Of a stretch of DNA of 64,000 bases, positions 1 through 8,708 are shown piece after piece (the stretch's first letter is position 1; each line of letters begins with the position of its first letter). This DNA is from an uncultured Veillonellaceae bacterium (GTDB lineage Bacteria; Bacillota; Negativicutes; Selenomonadales; Selenomonadaceae), in the NCBI GenBank assembly GCA_902801565.1, contig CADCIX010000009.1, positions 1-64,000 of the forward strand. Direction: 5' to 3'. The translations under genes were made by a program, and so were the position numbers. The notes under the pieces are model-generated. The model was given only the letters and a program-made list of their open reading frames with translations, was not told the origin of the DNA and ran no database searches.

Positions 1-132
1 TCGAGACGATGTCAAAAGAATCAATGTGTCTTGTACAAGGAATTATGTTTTTATGTCTAATTTTTTTAGTTTCGTGTCCAATTTTTGTTGACAAGTGCAA
101 ACCGCACGGGACAAGACTTTGATAAAAAGAGA

Positions 133-154
133 AGGGGGTGCATTTGCACCCCCT
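133..154 (-). terminator. Rho-independent terminator of the aldo/keto reductase gene
   Basis: A perfect 10-bp inverted repeat (AGGGGGTGCA / TGCACCCCCT, 2-base loop) lies just downstream of the reductase stop. Read on the minus strand it is followed by a T-rich tract (TCTCTTTTTATC). Nothing else is recognisable in bases 1-130. Confidence 0.7.
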
Positions 155-193
155 CGGCTGGGATTTTGCACCCCCCTTATAGTCCATCTGATT

Positions 194-1195
194 TTATCTT
201 CCCGTGTTTTCCGGCACAGTTCCCAATTTTGCAATATCCTTATTGTCTCGTGTTCCATGGATTTTGATTTTTGCCAGTTCATCATTAAGTGCGGCATATT
301 CTTCTGCCGTCAATTCTATATCAGCCGCACCAAGGTTTTCGATAATGCGCTCCTCTTTCCTCATGCCCGGAATCGGAACAACGAAATCTCCGTAGGCCAT
401 CACCCACGCTAAACCGATTTGGGCGGGTGTGCAATTTTTGTCAGAGGCAAACTTTCTCACCAATTCCAAAAGCGGTTCATTGGCTTCCATGTTTTCCTTG
501 TTGAAGCGGGTAATGACTGTGCGGAGGTCATTTTTCTGGAAGGTATCCTTTGCACTGAACTTGCCGGAGAGAAATCCGTTGGCCATAGGAGAAAATGCCA
601 CGAAACCTATTCCCTGTTCCCGGCAATATGGCAGAACATCCTTTTCCCATTTGCGCTCCATCATGGAATACTCGCTCTGGATGGCAGTAATCGGGGTGAC
701 GGCGTTTGCTTTTTTTATCTGCTCCAAGGTGGGCGATGCCTGTCCCCATGCGCGAATCTTCCCCTCTTTGATGAGTTTTCCCATGACCTCGGCGACCTCT
801 TCTTCCGAGCCTTCTTCCATTTGGTGCTCCGTATAAAGGTCAATATAATCCGTCTGCAAGCGCTTGAGCGAGCCTTCGATGTCCTTGCGAATTCCTGCCT
901 CGGAGAGCTTGCCTTCCGGCATATCCTGACCCGGCAACGGTGTCGGCCAGAACTTGTCGGAAATAATCACTTTATCTCTGGGCAACTCCTTCAATGCTTT
1001 GCCTACAAATTCTTCATTCTTGAAATAAGAATACATTTCCGCCGTGTCAAAGAAATTGCAGCCAAGCTCAAAGGCTTTATGTACTGCACGAATGCCGTCC
1101 TTTTCCTCCGGTATGTCACCGTAGGCATGGGTAAAACCCATGCATCCCATGCCAATCGCCGATACTTCCAAGTCACGCAGTCTTCTCATCTTCAT
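194..1195 (-). CDS. Aldo/keto reductase
   Basis: Probable NADPH-dependent oxidoreductase of 333 residues that reduces aldehydes or ketones in the cytoplasm; the substrate cannot be read from sequence. The AKR signature is clear: GMGCMGFTHAYG near the N terminus, the catalytic Asp/Tyr in NFFDTAEMY, the lysine in IISDKFW and a histidine in DLYTEHQ, then a complete barrel ending in VVPIPGMRKEERI. AAGGA lies about ten bases before the ATG. It is the last gene of a minus-strand run (MFS exporter, SDR protein, AKR fragment, this gene) divergent from a LysR regulator, which fits a stress- or electrophile-response cassette. Base composition is AT-richer than the genes after 6 kb. Confidence 0.9.
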   Translation of the reverse strand: MKMRRLRDLEVSAIGMGCMGFTHAYGDIPEEKDGIRAVHKAFELGCNFFDTAEMYSYFKNEEFVGKALKELPRDKVIISDKFWPTPLPGQDMPEGKLSEAGIRKDIEGSLKRLQTDYIDLYTEHQMEEGSEEEVAEVMGKLIKEGKIRAWGQASPTLEQIKKANAVTPITAIQSEYSMMERKWEKDVLPYCREQGIGFVAFSPMANGFLSGKFSAKDTFQKNDLRTVITRFNKENMEANEPLLELVRKFASDKNCTPAQIGLAWVMAYGDFVVPIPGMRKEERIIENLGAADIELTAEEYAALNDELAKIKIHGTRDNKDIAKLGTVPENTGR

Positions 1196-1244
1196 AGTGT
1201 ATCATTCCTTTCTTATTATTCGTGCTGCCCGTTTGATTCAACTT

Positions 1245-1406
1245 TCACCACCAGCCAAACAGGCTCTTTCCTTTATCCAGTTTGCCAATATCGCTCATTT
1301 CCTCCTCCGACAACGAGAACTCCCAAATATCCATATTTTCTTTCATTCGCTCAATATGGGTGGTCTTCGGAATGATTGGTATTTCTCGTTGATAAAGGAA
1401 TCTCAT
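1245..1406 (-). pseudogene. C-terminal fragment of a second aldo/keto reductase
   Basis: Reading 1406 to 1245 on the minus strand gives 53 residues starting MRFLYQREIPIIPKTTHIER and ending in GWW. This matches the end of AKR family enzymes (the IPKTTHIERMKEN cofactor-binding region followed by the ELSEEEM helix). A stop codon lies a few codons upstream in the same frame, and the region up to the SDR gene holds no more of the barrel, so the first ~220 residues are missing. It is a remnant, probably left by deletion or by recombination between tandem AKR genes. Confidence 0.75.
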
Positions 1407-1419
1407 CCTCACTTCCTAA

Positions 1420-2064
1420 TCAGTATACAATCTCGTGGAGTTCTTGTTTTTCGTAAAGTTCCCAGAATTTTTCTGCTATGGTTTTGGGCGAGAAATGTTC
1501 ATTGGAGCCAATGCGTCCCGTTACCTGCACCGTACCGATGTAAATGCCCCGTTCTTTCAGCGAGGGGGCAAGAGCCTGTACCATGGCGCGGAGAGCCGCT
1601 TTGTCCATGGAAAGAGGCAGATAGTCGATATATGGCTGAAGGGCAAGTCCACCGCCGGTTATCAGAATAGCACCCTTCTTCGCCGCAAACTCTTCTGTGA
1701 CTGCCAGTTTGATGACGTTGTATGCTCCTGCCACATCGGCGATATAGTGGTCAACGAGGGTTTGGGCATCAAGTTTTGACTTGTCATCGGGAGCCGTAAT
1801 GCCCACATTGTAGAAAAGAACTTCCGGCACACCATAGGCCGCTACTGCCTTATGAAACGTATCGGCAAAAGCCGCAAAATTCGTGGCATCGGCAGCTTCG
1901 GTTTGCACATCATAGCCTTTAGCGGCAAAACCCTCCGCATATTCTTTTAAACTGTTTTTGTTTCTCGCCATCAGGACAACGCGGAAATCCTCTGCGGCAA
2001 ATTTCTCCGCCACGCCGTTGCCCAAACCTTTACCTGCGCCAACCACAAATATCGTTTTTTTCAT
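1420..2064 (-). CDS. SDR-family oxidoreductase with atypical active site
   Basis: Short-chain dehydrogenase/reductase of 214 residues. The N-terminal Rossmann motif VVGAGKGLGNGVAEKF binds NAD(P); the NVGI segment corresponds to the NAG motif. At the usual YxxxK position the sequence reads LSMDK, so the lysine is kept but the catalytic tyrosine is replaced by leucine (other tyrosines lie just before, in YIDYLP). The protein may therefore be an atypical reductase or a binding protein. The start is set at the ATG at 2064 because GGAGGT sits seven bases upstream; a TTG at 2079 overlaps that ribosome site. It belongs to the same minus-strand run as the MFS exporter. Confidence 0.85.
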   Translation of the reverse strand: MKKTIFVVGAGKGLGNGVAEKFAAEDFRVVLMARNKNSLKEYAEGFAAKGYDVQTEAADATNFAAFADTFHKAVAAYGVPEVLFYNVGITAPDDKSKLDAQTLVDHYIADVAGAYNVIKLAVTEEFAAKKGAILITGGGLALQPYIDYLPLSMDKAALRAMVQALAPSLKERGIYIGTVQVTGRIGSNEHFSPKTIAEKFWELYEKQELHEIVY

Positions 2065-2101
2065 TTTCGCTACCTCCAATTTTGCTTTTCTGTCTGTTAT
2101 A

Positions 2102-3337
2102 TTATCGGTTTATGCCAAAGCTGCAACCTACGCATCCTATCAGAGCGACGGAAAGGGCAAAAACAAGGGCTTTCTTGACATAAAAATGCACCCCCAATGC
2201 AATAAGCGAGGCTGTGACTGCCCCGGCCATTGCCATGCCCCAACCGCCAAGGTTCCAGAAAAAAGCGGCCAGACTGCTGCCAATCGCGCAAAAGAGAAAA
2301 TTACTCACCACAAAAGCCGTATTCAGGCGACTGCGTTCCGAGTCTGACAAGGCAAAGAGCTGTGACTGACAAAGTATGCCTACCCCCTGTACCGCCAAGG
2401 AAAAGACAGCTGCCGCCAAAAGAATCACCACGATAGACTCAGCGCCCATAGCCGCAAGGGTCATGCTTGCCGCGCATAGCCCGATAAAGATTGCCATCCC
2501 CTTCTGGCCCCATCCATTGTCCTCTAAAGTCCCCAATCGAGTCCCTGCGATTGCTCCTGTAAGCCCCGCAAGGCTCACAAGACCAATCTGAAACGTGCTG
2601 TAGGAGAACGGCGGGGCGGAAAGCAGGAAAGTCAGAGCCGTCCAGAAAAGGTTGAATGCTATGCCGAAAATCATGCCTTGCTTTAACAAAATTCCACGCA
2701 TCTTCGGATACCGTTTTACGGCGGTAAAGACACCGGAAAGGAGTTTCCCGTAGGAAACCTTTTCCCCCGCAGGAACTTTGGGAAGATAAAGGAAAATCAC
2801 GGCAACCATAACAAGGTTCAACACGGCTGCCATAATATAAATGCTGCGCCAATCCCAAAGGTCTGCCACCAGGCCGCTGAGGAGCCTTGAAAAGAGGATT
2901 CCCGAAGTAATGCCGGAAGAAACAATGCCTACCATACGCCCCCGCTCATTTTCTGCCGCCAAGTCTCCCACAAGCGGCAAAATAATCTGCCCAGATACGG
3001 TGACAATCCCCAACGCCCCCAAAGAGACGGCTAACACAGCAAAAGAGGATGCAACGGCAGAGCACAACAACCCTGCTACTGTCAGCAACATAACAGTTAT
3101 CAATAATTTGCGCCGTTCCAGGATGTCCCCCAAGGGCACAATGAGCAAAATTCCCAAGGCATAGCCAAGCTGTGTTGCTGTCACCAGAAAACCTCCTTGG
3201 GATTGAGGCACGCCAAAATCTGCGGTAATGGCAGCAAGCAACGGTTGCGCCCAATACAGATTTCCTACAGCCAGCCCAGACGCTGCCGAAAAAATGAGTG
3301 CCATCCCTGCCGTCATTTCCAAGTCCTTATCCTTCAA
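2102..3337 (-). CDS. MFS transporter (DHA1-like drug/sugar efflux)
   Basis: Integral membrane exporter of about 411 residues with twelve predicted membrane segments. It carries the MFS loop motif after segment 2 (GDILERRKLLI) and the N-terminal pattern GLAVGNLYWAQPLL...F typical of arabinose-efflux/DHA1 permeases. The likely start is the TTG at 3337: GGGGAGG lies seven bases before it, whereas the ATG at 3421 has no ribosome site and sits inside a palindrome. The gene is divergent from the LysR regulator and upstream of SDR and AKR genes, so it probably exports the compound or by-product that those enzymes handle. The substrate is unknown. Confidence 0.85.
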   Translation of the reverse strand: MKDKDLEMTAGMALIFSAASGLAVGNLYWAQPLLAAITADFGVPQSQGGFLVTATQLGYALGILLIVPLGDILERRKLLITVMLLTVAGLLCSAVASSFAVLAVSLGALGIVTVSGQIILPLVGDLAAENERGRMVGIVSSGITSGILFSRLLSGLVADLWDWRSIYIMAAVLNLVMVAVIFLYLPKVPAGEKVSYGKLLSGVFTAVKRYPKMRGILLKQGMIFGIAFNLFWTALTFLLSAPPFSYSTFQIGLVSLAGLTGAIAGTRLGTLEDNGWGQKGMAIFIGLCAASMTLAAMGAESIVVILLAAAVFSLAVQGVGILCQSQLFALSDSERSRLNTAFVVSNFLFCAIGSSLAAFFWNLGGWGMAMAGAVTASLIALGVHFYVKKALVFALSVALIGCVGCSFGINR

Positions 3338-3418
3338 AGTTTCAACCTCCCCAACATCATCAGCTATGTTCTCATCATACTCCGGTTTCGATTGACAGAG
3401 AAGATACCAATATGTTAA

Positions 3419-3447
3419 CATGGCGTTAAGATTAACTTAACGCCATG
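3419..3447. promoter_or_regulatory. Perfect 12-bp palindrome, candidate LysR operator
   Basis: Two perfect 12-base arms (CATGGCGTTAAG at 3419-3430 and CTTAACGCCATG at 3436-3447) flank ATTAA. The palindrome lies between the divergent MFS and LysR genes, ending just before the ribosome site of lysR. There is no T-tract, so it is not a terminator. Its position suits an autoregulatory operator. Confidence 0.55.
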
Positions 3448-3459
3448 GAGGTTTATGTC

Positions 3460-4356
3460 ATGCTTCAGCCATATGTCAAGGTATTTCTGCAAGTGGCGAA
3501 AAGCGGCAGTTTCTCCGCCGCCGCTTTAGAGCTCTATATTACCAAAGTATCGGTGATGAACCAGATCAATTCGCTGGAGGCGCACATCGGTGTTCCGCTT
3601 TTTGAGCGGACGAGCCATGGCGTGCTTTTGAACGAGGCAGGCAGGGCATTCCAAAAAAGTGCCGAGAAAATCATGCGACTTTCGGAAAAAGCCATGCTTG
3701 AAGTACGGGAACTCGGCAGCAACACTGAGCAAACAATTCGTATTGGCACTTCCATGATGCGACCTGCCACCCATTTGGTGAATCTTTGGGATATCATTAA
3801 GGAAAAGCCGGTAGTTCATTTTGATATGGTATCCTTCCATGACGGCGCAAGCGGACTGAACCAAATGCTCAAGGCACTGGGGGATACGATTGACTGCTTT
3901 GTTTCCCCCTGTGGTTCTACGGAACTCTTTATGAATTACAGCTTTCAGCCGTTTGGATCTTGCAAAGTCTGTGTCGCCATGTCAAGAAAGCATAAACTGG
4001 CAAAAAAGAAAATCCTCCGCTGGGAGGATTTGGAAGGGGAATCTCTTATGCTTCTAAAACGTGGAGAATCCTATGTGCTGGACGAACTGCGGGACGATAT
4101 TTTAAGCCGTCATCCGTCCATAAATATTGTGGATATTGACGGGTACTATGACATCTCCACCTTCAATCTCTGCGAAAAGCACGGCTACCTCATGGAAACG
4201 CTGGACATCTGGGAGAAACTGCATCCTTCGCTGGTGACGCTTCCCGTGAAGTGGAAATACGAAATGCCCTATGGTATTCTGTATGCCAATGAACCGTCCG
4301 ATAAAATGAAGATGTTTGTTGCGGCAGTCCACGCTGATATCTCAAAGAGAACATAA
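3460..4356 (+). CDS. LysR-family transcriptional regulator
   Basis: DNA-binding regulator of 298 residues. The N-terminal winged helix-turn-helix is clear (VAKSGSFSAAALELYITKVSVMNQI, then LEAHIGVPLFERTSHGV), followed by a two-lobed LysR substrate-binding domain. The chosen ATG at 3460 has GGAGGT seven bases upstream; the ATG at 3445 lies inside the palindrome. It is divergent from the MFS-SDR-AKR run and is probably its local activator or repressor. The 3' end overlaps the convergent recombinase remnant by 15 bases. Confidence 0.92.
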   Translation: MLQPYVKVFLQVAKSGSFSAAALELYITKVSVMNQINSLEAHIGVPLFERTSHGVLLNEAGRAFQKSAEKIMRLSEKAMLEVRELGSNTEQTIRIGTSMMRPATHLVNLWDIIKEKPVVHFDMVSFHDGASGLNQMLKALGDTIDCFVSPCGSTELFMNYSFQPFGSCKVCVAMSRKHKLAKKKILRWEDLEGESLMLLKRGESYVLDELRDDILSRHPSINIVDIDGYYDISTFNLCEKHGYLMETLDIWEKLHPSLVTLPVKWKYEMPYGILYANEPSDKMKMFVAAVHADISKRT

Positions 4357-4725
4357 CACGATACTTATCTCCGGCCCATCTCGGAACACCACCGTCATGC
4401 CGCCATCCACGCCCACCGTCACATAGTCCACCATTGCGCCCCAGAGCCGCTCATCGAACTCTGCCACAGGTTCCGTCTGCGCCTCAAGCGTCCTGATGAA
4501 CCCCGCCAGCCTCTCTCCCTTGGCTGACCGCTGGGCGATGGTATCCGTCACCTCGTCGAACCGCGCCTTGGCTTTCTCGTACCGCTCCACCAAGCCGTTG
4601 TAGCGTTTCTGGTACTCCCCCTGGTCTTGGGCAATCCTCGCGTTCTCGGCGATGCAGTTCTGGGTCATCTCTACCAGCACCGCAAGCTCCTGCCCAAATG
4701 CGGCTTTCTCCCGTTCCGTCACCAA
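4342..4725 (-). pseudogene. C-terminal remnant of a large serine recombinase
   Basis: The 127-residue frame has a long coiled coil (AENARIAQDQGEYQKRYNGL and onward) followed by EFDERLWGAMVDYVTVGVDG and VVFRDGPEI. This is the characteristic tail of large serine recombinases from Firmicutes mobile elements. The resolvase catalytic domain and the zinc-ribbon domain are absent, and upstream sequence on this strand has no continuation. It is best read as the scar of a lost integrative element, so the genes around it may have arrived by transfer. Confidence 0.75.
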
Positions 4726-4851
4726 CCGATTTTATGTGTGGCAAGCAGGAGATAGCCCTATAGTTGTCGAATATAGGCACCAAAGCGGGATGTGTGCCCT
4801 TGTGAGGTGTACTCATACGCTGCAAAATCGGTAGTAAGGAGTGTGGTGTGC

Positions 4852-5829
4852 ATGGGCGCGATTGATACCGAGGCCAAGGCGTATATGTCTGACAGAAATC
4901 GGTTCGCCGATGCCTTTAATTTCTCAATCTATGATGGCGAATATGTGATTGCCCCAGACAGCCTCAGTCCGATGGATACTACGGCGATAGCTTTGCCCTA
5001 TGGTTTGAATGCCAAAACAGCCATACAGAAATACCGCGATTTATTGAAGCTATATGCGGCCATGCAGGATGGTCAGGCAATCTACCTCGTCTTGGGACTG
5101 GAATTGCAGACACGCATTCATTATTCAATGCCCGTGCGTGGGATGCTGTACGATGCCTTGAACTATTCCCAACAAGTAACGGAGGCCGCTGCTTCTTATC
5201 GCAAGAACAGCGCAAGCCAGTCGAATGAAGAATTCCTGTCGGGCTTTCACAAAGGAGACAGACTGATGCCCGTCATCACGCTGACGCTCTGCCTGAGTGC
5301 CGAGCCGTGGGATGCTCCGACCAGCCTCCACGAGATGCTTTCGGTAACGGATGAACGGTTACTCAAATTTGTGCCAAACTACAAGCTCAACCTCCTCACC
5401 CCAGCGCAAATCGCAGAGGAAGATTTCGACAAATTCCGCACAGGGCTTGGGGCAGTCATGCAATTTACCAAACACAGGAACGACCATGATGTAAACTGGA
5501 TGGCAGGAAACAAGCGGTTCGAGGAGATGGACAGAGAAACCGCTGACCTTATCAAGACGGTCACTGGAGCAGATATTCGTTTCGACGAGAAAGGAGATGT
5601 GGTCAACATGTGGGCAGCGTGGGAGAATGGAATAAATCAGGCACGGAATGATGGCAGAACTGAAGGACGAACTGAAGGACGAATTGAAGGACGAATTGAA
5701 GGTAGAGAAGAGGCTACCGTCAGCACTATAAGAAATCTGATGGAAACCTCGGGGTGGGATGCCAAACAGACGATGAACGCCATGAAGATCCCTGCCAGTG
5801 AACAGGAAAAATATGCAAAGCAGATATAG
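4852..5829 (+). CDS. Rpn-family PD-(D/E)XK nuclease / putative transposase
   Basis: Protein of 325 residues resembling the recombination-promoting nuclease (Rpn) / putative transposase family. The central segment LVLGLELQTRIHYSMPVRGM with DALNY is the family core (ELQ plus MPxR). The C terminus holds four 4-residue repeats (GRTE, GRTE, GRIE, GRIE) before an EATVSTIRNLMETSGWDAKQ helix, as is usual for these proteins. The ATG at 4852 follows AAGGAG by about ten bases. Members of this family are often scattered in many diverging copies in Selenomonadaceae. A role in recombination is inferred from the family. Confidence 0.75.
   Translation: MGAIDTEAKAYMSDRNRFADAFNFSIYDGEYVIAPDSLSPMDTTAIALPYGLNAKTAIQKYRDLLKLYAAMQDGQAIYLVLGLELQTRIHYSMPVRGMLYDALNYSQQVTEAAASYRKNSASQSNEEFLSGFHKGDRLMPVITLTLCLSAEPWDAPTSLHEMLSVTDERLLKFVPNYKLNLLTPAQIAEEDFDKFRTGLGAVMQFTKHRNDHDVNWMAGNKRFEEMDRETADLIKTVTGADIRFDEKGDVVNMWAAWENGINQARNDGRTEGRTEGRIEGRIEGREEATVSTIRNLMETSGWDAKQTMNAMKIPASEQEKYAKQI
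5653..5700 (+). repeat. Four tandem 12-bp repeats inside the Rpn-like gene
   Basis: Four consecutive 12-base units (GGCAGAACTGAA, GGACGAACTGAA, then GGACGAATTGAA twice) encode the GRTE/GRIE repeats. Unit gain or loss would keep the frame and change linker length. Confidence 0.85.
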
Positions 5830-5853
5830 CAAAACCATAGCCGAATGAATCAA

Positions 5854-5907
5854 AACCGCAAGCTTGTGATGCTCAATGATATGCATCGACATGCTTGCGG
5901 TTCTTTT
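5854..5907 (+). terminator. Terminator of the Rpn-like gene
   Basis: AACCGCAAGC at 5854-5863 pairs with GCTTGCGGTT at 5893-5902, followed by CTTTTTA. The loop contains a second short stem (GATGC / GCATC). Confidence 0.7.
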
Positions 5908-5971
5908 TACGCTTGAAGATTGCCTAGAAACCTTGTGTTTTCAAGTGTCCCTAATTATAACCATCTAAATA

Positions 5972-5992
5972 GGGGCTGTCTATGACAGCCCC
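5972..5992 (-). terminator. Terminator of the hexokinase gene
   Basis: GGGGCTGTC / GACAGCCCC with a 3-base loop lies ten bases after the hexokinase stop; on the minus strand it runs into TATTTA. Confidence 0.75.
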
Positions 5993-6001
5993 AAAATCCG
6001 G

Positions 6002-7291
6002 TTATTTCTGCGCCATGGCAGCCGCAATGGCCGCACCAAGGCCGGAACCGCCGTTGTCGAGGATCGTGTCCACCTTGGCCGCATCCTGTCCCAGAAGCTC
6101 CGAAAGGGCTCGCATGATGTTCTCCTTTGCCCCGGGCATCTTCTCGTAGACGGAACCATCCACTGCAATGTGCTGCTCCTTGACCTCGCCCTTTCCGGCA
6201 AGCTGCCAGATGATGCCCACAAAGGTCGCCGTCACAAGGCGGGCGGAGCGATTGAGGATCGTCTTTGCCAATTTCTGGATATCGCGGCACTCCGCCAGAT
6301 CCGGCTCGCTTCCGGTCCGGGTGGCCACAATGCGCACCACCTCACTCAGATCCGCGCTCTCGTCGCTGATGATGCCCGACATGTCAATGCTGGTGAATCC
6401 ATAACGCCATTGGGCATCGTCATGGAGCAGGGCAAGAGCCATGCTGAAGAGATCCCCCATGTAGCGCCCCGAGGCCATCTTCTCCAGACGCTGCTCCCCC
6501 GGTTTCTCCGATGCCTCGTCCAGCATTGTGTCAAAACGGTTCGGCGCGAGTTTGGAAAAGCCGCCGGACTCAAGGTTCAGAATCATGGGCGCATCGGCGG
6601 AATCCGCATAGGGTTCCAGATAGCAGGTATTGTGCCCCGTGGCATAGATGGAGCCGATATAGATATCCTCCTGCTTGTAGGCTGCCGAAAGAAGGACTGC
6701 CACTGTATCGTTGATGACCGCCACAGGCTCCACATTCTTCAGTCCGTTACGCTCCAATGCCTCCTTCAGGAGGTCATTGACCACCTTGCCCTCGACCCCG
6801 GCCGTGGCGAACTCCTTCGTCCAGATGATGAGCTTCGCATTGTAGAGATCCGTCTGCTCCGAGGGGAAGGAGAAGGTATGCCCCAGGAGGTATTTCGTCT
6901 CATGATCCCCATCCACGGCCTCATCGATCAGCCCCGCCAGGAAATCAAACATATCCTCCGACTTGGAGCCCAGCCCCACATAGTCGTAGATGCCTTCCAC
7001 GCGGAGAGGCTTCCCCACGCGCTTCACCACCTCATACTTCCCTGCGCCTTCCAGACGGATGCGCAGCACCCGCACATTGGTGCCGCCGAAGTCCAGCGCG
7101 AGGAACTCCCCCTTCTCCTTGCCCGTAGGCAGCCCCACATAGGATTTCAGCATGCGAAGGGAGGAATCCTCCGGAGATTTCAGCCCCAGCTTCAAGTCCT
7201 GACGGAAATTCGCCGCAATCTCCCGCAAGCGCTCGCCATCCACCGTGAACTCATCGATGATCGATTGAAATTTTTCCTGATCAAATGCCAT
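6002..7291 (-). CDS. Hexokinase (eukaryotic-type fold)
   Basis: ATP-dependent hexose kinase of 429 residues, cytoplasmic, first step of sugar catabolism. It belongs to the hexokinase family normally associated with eukaryotes, not to ROK or bacterial glucokinases: phosphate-1 motif LALDFGGTNVRVLRIRL, sugar-binding HTFSFPSEQ and WTKEF, catalytic aspartate in VINDTVAVLLSAAY, and an adenosine motif near the end (LDNGGSGLGAAIAAAM). The ATG at 7291 is preceded by AGGAG at ten bases; an upstream in-frame ATG at 7321 lacks a site. A separate ROK kinase lies at 46643-47542, so the organism has at least two sugar-kinase types. Confidence 0.93.
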   Translation of the reverse strand: MAFDQEKFQSIIDEFTVDGERLREIAANFRQDLKLGLKSPEDSSLRMLKSYVGLPTGKEKGEFLALDFGGTNVRVLRIRLEGAGKYEVVKRVGKPLRVEGIYDYVGLGSKSEDMFDFLAGLIDEAVDGDHETKYLLGHTFSFPSEQTDLYNAKLIIWTKEFATAGVEGKVVNDLLKEALERNGLKNVEPVAVINDTVAVLLSAAYKQEDIYIGSIYATGHNTCYLEPYADSADAPMILNLESGGFSKLAPNRFDTMLDEASEKPGEQRLEKMASGRYMGDLFSMALALLHDDAQWRYGFTSIDMSGIISDESADLSEVVRIVATRTGSEPDLAECRDIQKLAKTILNRSARLVTATFVGIIWQLAGKGEVKEQHIAVDGSVYEKMPGAKENIMRALSELLGQDAAKVDTILDNGGSGLGAAIAAAMAQK

Positions 7292-7337
7292 GATACATCG
7301 TCTCCTTTGCCAAAAATCCAAACTATCTCAAAAACTG

Positions 7338-8678
7338 TTATTCTCCAGCCCCATCAATCTCCTCGTGCTCTTCCTGCAGTTCCTGTGCCAGAGCCACCAG
7401 CACGCGAGTGATGCGGGCGCCGTCCACTTCCTCCACATAGAAGCGATTGCCCTCGAAGGCCGCCATCTGGCCCACCTTCGGGTCACCGCCGATCTGGTCG
7501 TTGAGCCAGCCGCCCACGGAATCCACATCCTCATCCTCAATCTTGATTTCCAGGACATCCTCCAGTTCCTCCAGCAGGAGTTTCGCGTCCACAGAGTAGA
7601 CATTTCCGCCCCTCGCCTCCGCCATGGGACGTTCCTCGTCGAACTCGTCCTGGATGTCCCCGACGATCTCCTCCACGATGTCCTCGATGGTCACCATGCC
7701 GGCCGTGCCTCCGTACTCATCCACCACAACGGCCAGCTGGGAGCGTCTCTGCTGCATCGTCTTCAGCAACACGCTCACATCCATGCTCTCCGGCACCACC
7801 AGAGCCTTGCGCGCCAGCTTTCGGATATTGGGCCGCTTGCCGCTGTAGAGGAACTTCATGAGATCCTTCACATGGAGGAAGCCGATGATATGGTCCTTGT
7901 CCTCCCGGCACAAAGGATAGCGCGTGAGCTGCTCCTCCATGATGACCGCGAGATTCTCCTCCAGACTGTCCTCCAGATAAAGGCATACCATATCCGTGCG
8001 CGGCACCATGATTTCACGCACGTTGAGCTCCGTGAAGTCGAAAACATTGTCCACGAAGTCCACTTCCGTGTCATCGATGAGCCCCTGCCGATGGCTTTCC
8101 TCCATCAACAGGCGGATCTCCTCCTCTGTATGGGCATCCTCCCCCTCATTGGCATTCTGGAAGCCCATCTGCCGTATGACCCAATTCGCCATATGATTGA
8201 GAATCCAGACAAAGGGATGCATGATGCGCCCGAAGATAAGCATGGGCAAAGCCACAAAAAGAACAATGCGCTCCACATCCTGGATGGCCATGGACTTCGG
8301 CGTGAGCTCCCCCAGAATGATGTGCATGGCAGTGATGACGGCAAACCCCAGCATGAGGGAAATCGTGTGCCCGACGCCCTCGTCCAGTCCGGCCATGGAG
8401 GTCAGCGGCAAGATCAGCATCGCCACAAAAGGCTCTCCTACCCATCCAAGACCAAGAGACGCAAGGGTAATGCCCAGCTGGGTCACAGACAGGGACGCAT
8501 CCAGATGATCCGTGAGCTCCTTCGCATACCTTGCCCGCTTGTTTCCCTCCTGAAGCAGCGTCTCCAGCCGCGACGGGCGTATCTTCACACAGGCAAACTC
8601 CGCTGCCACGAAAAAACCATTCATGAATATGAGAAAAAAGACAATGGCCAGCTTGAACAATATCGGCGCGATGTCCAA
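7338..8678 (-). CDS. CNNM/CBS/CorC_HlyC membrane protein (hemolysin family)
   Basis: Membrane protein of 446 residues. The N-terminal CNNM domain has about four hydrophobic segments (residues 1-150, containing ASLSVTQLGITLASLGLGWVGEP and LGELTPKSMA), then a pair of CBS domains (MVPRTDMVCL to VVVDEYGGTAGMVTIEDIVEEI) and a C-terminal CorC_HlyC domain (VDSVGGWLND). Relatives act in magnesium/cobalt efflux or resistance; the old name hemolysin is not informative. The start is a TTG at 8678 with GGAGGG seven bases upstream; no ATG is suitably placed. It lies between hexokinase and the helicase on the same strand. Confidence 0.9.
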   Translation of the reverse strand: MDIAPILFKLAIVFFLIFMNGFFVAAEFACVKIRPSRLETLLQEGNKRARYAKELTDHLDASLSVTQLGITLASLGLGWVGEPFVAMLILPLTSMAGLDEGVGHTISLMLGFAVITAMHIILGELTPKSMAIQDVERIVLFVALPMLIFGRIMHPFVWILNHMANWVIRQMGFQNANEGEDAHTEEEIRLLMEESHRQGLIDDTEVDFVDNVFDFTELNVREIMVPRTDMVCLYLEDSLEENLAVIMEEQLTRYPLCREDKDHIIGFLHVKDLMKFLYSGKRPNIRKLARKALVVPESMDVSVLLKTMQQRRSQLAVVVDEYGGTAGMVTIEDIVEEIVGDIQDEFDEERPMAEARGGNVYSVDAKLLLEELEDVLEIKIEDEDVDSVGGWLNDQIGGDPKVGQMAAFEGNRFYVEEVDGARITRVLVALAQELQEEHEEIDGAGE

Positions 8679-8708
8679 AAGATTCCCTCCACACTTTAAA
8701 AAGTCATT

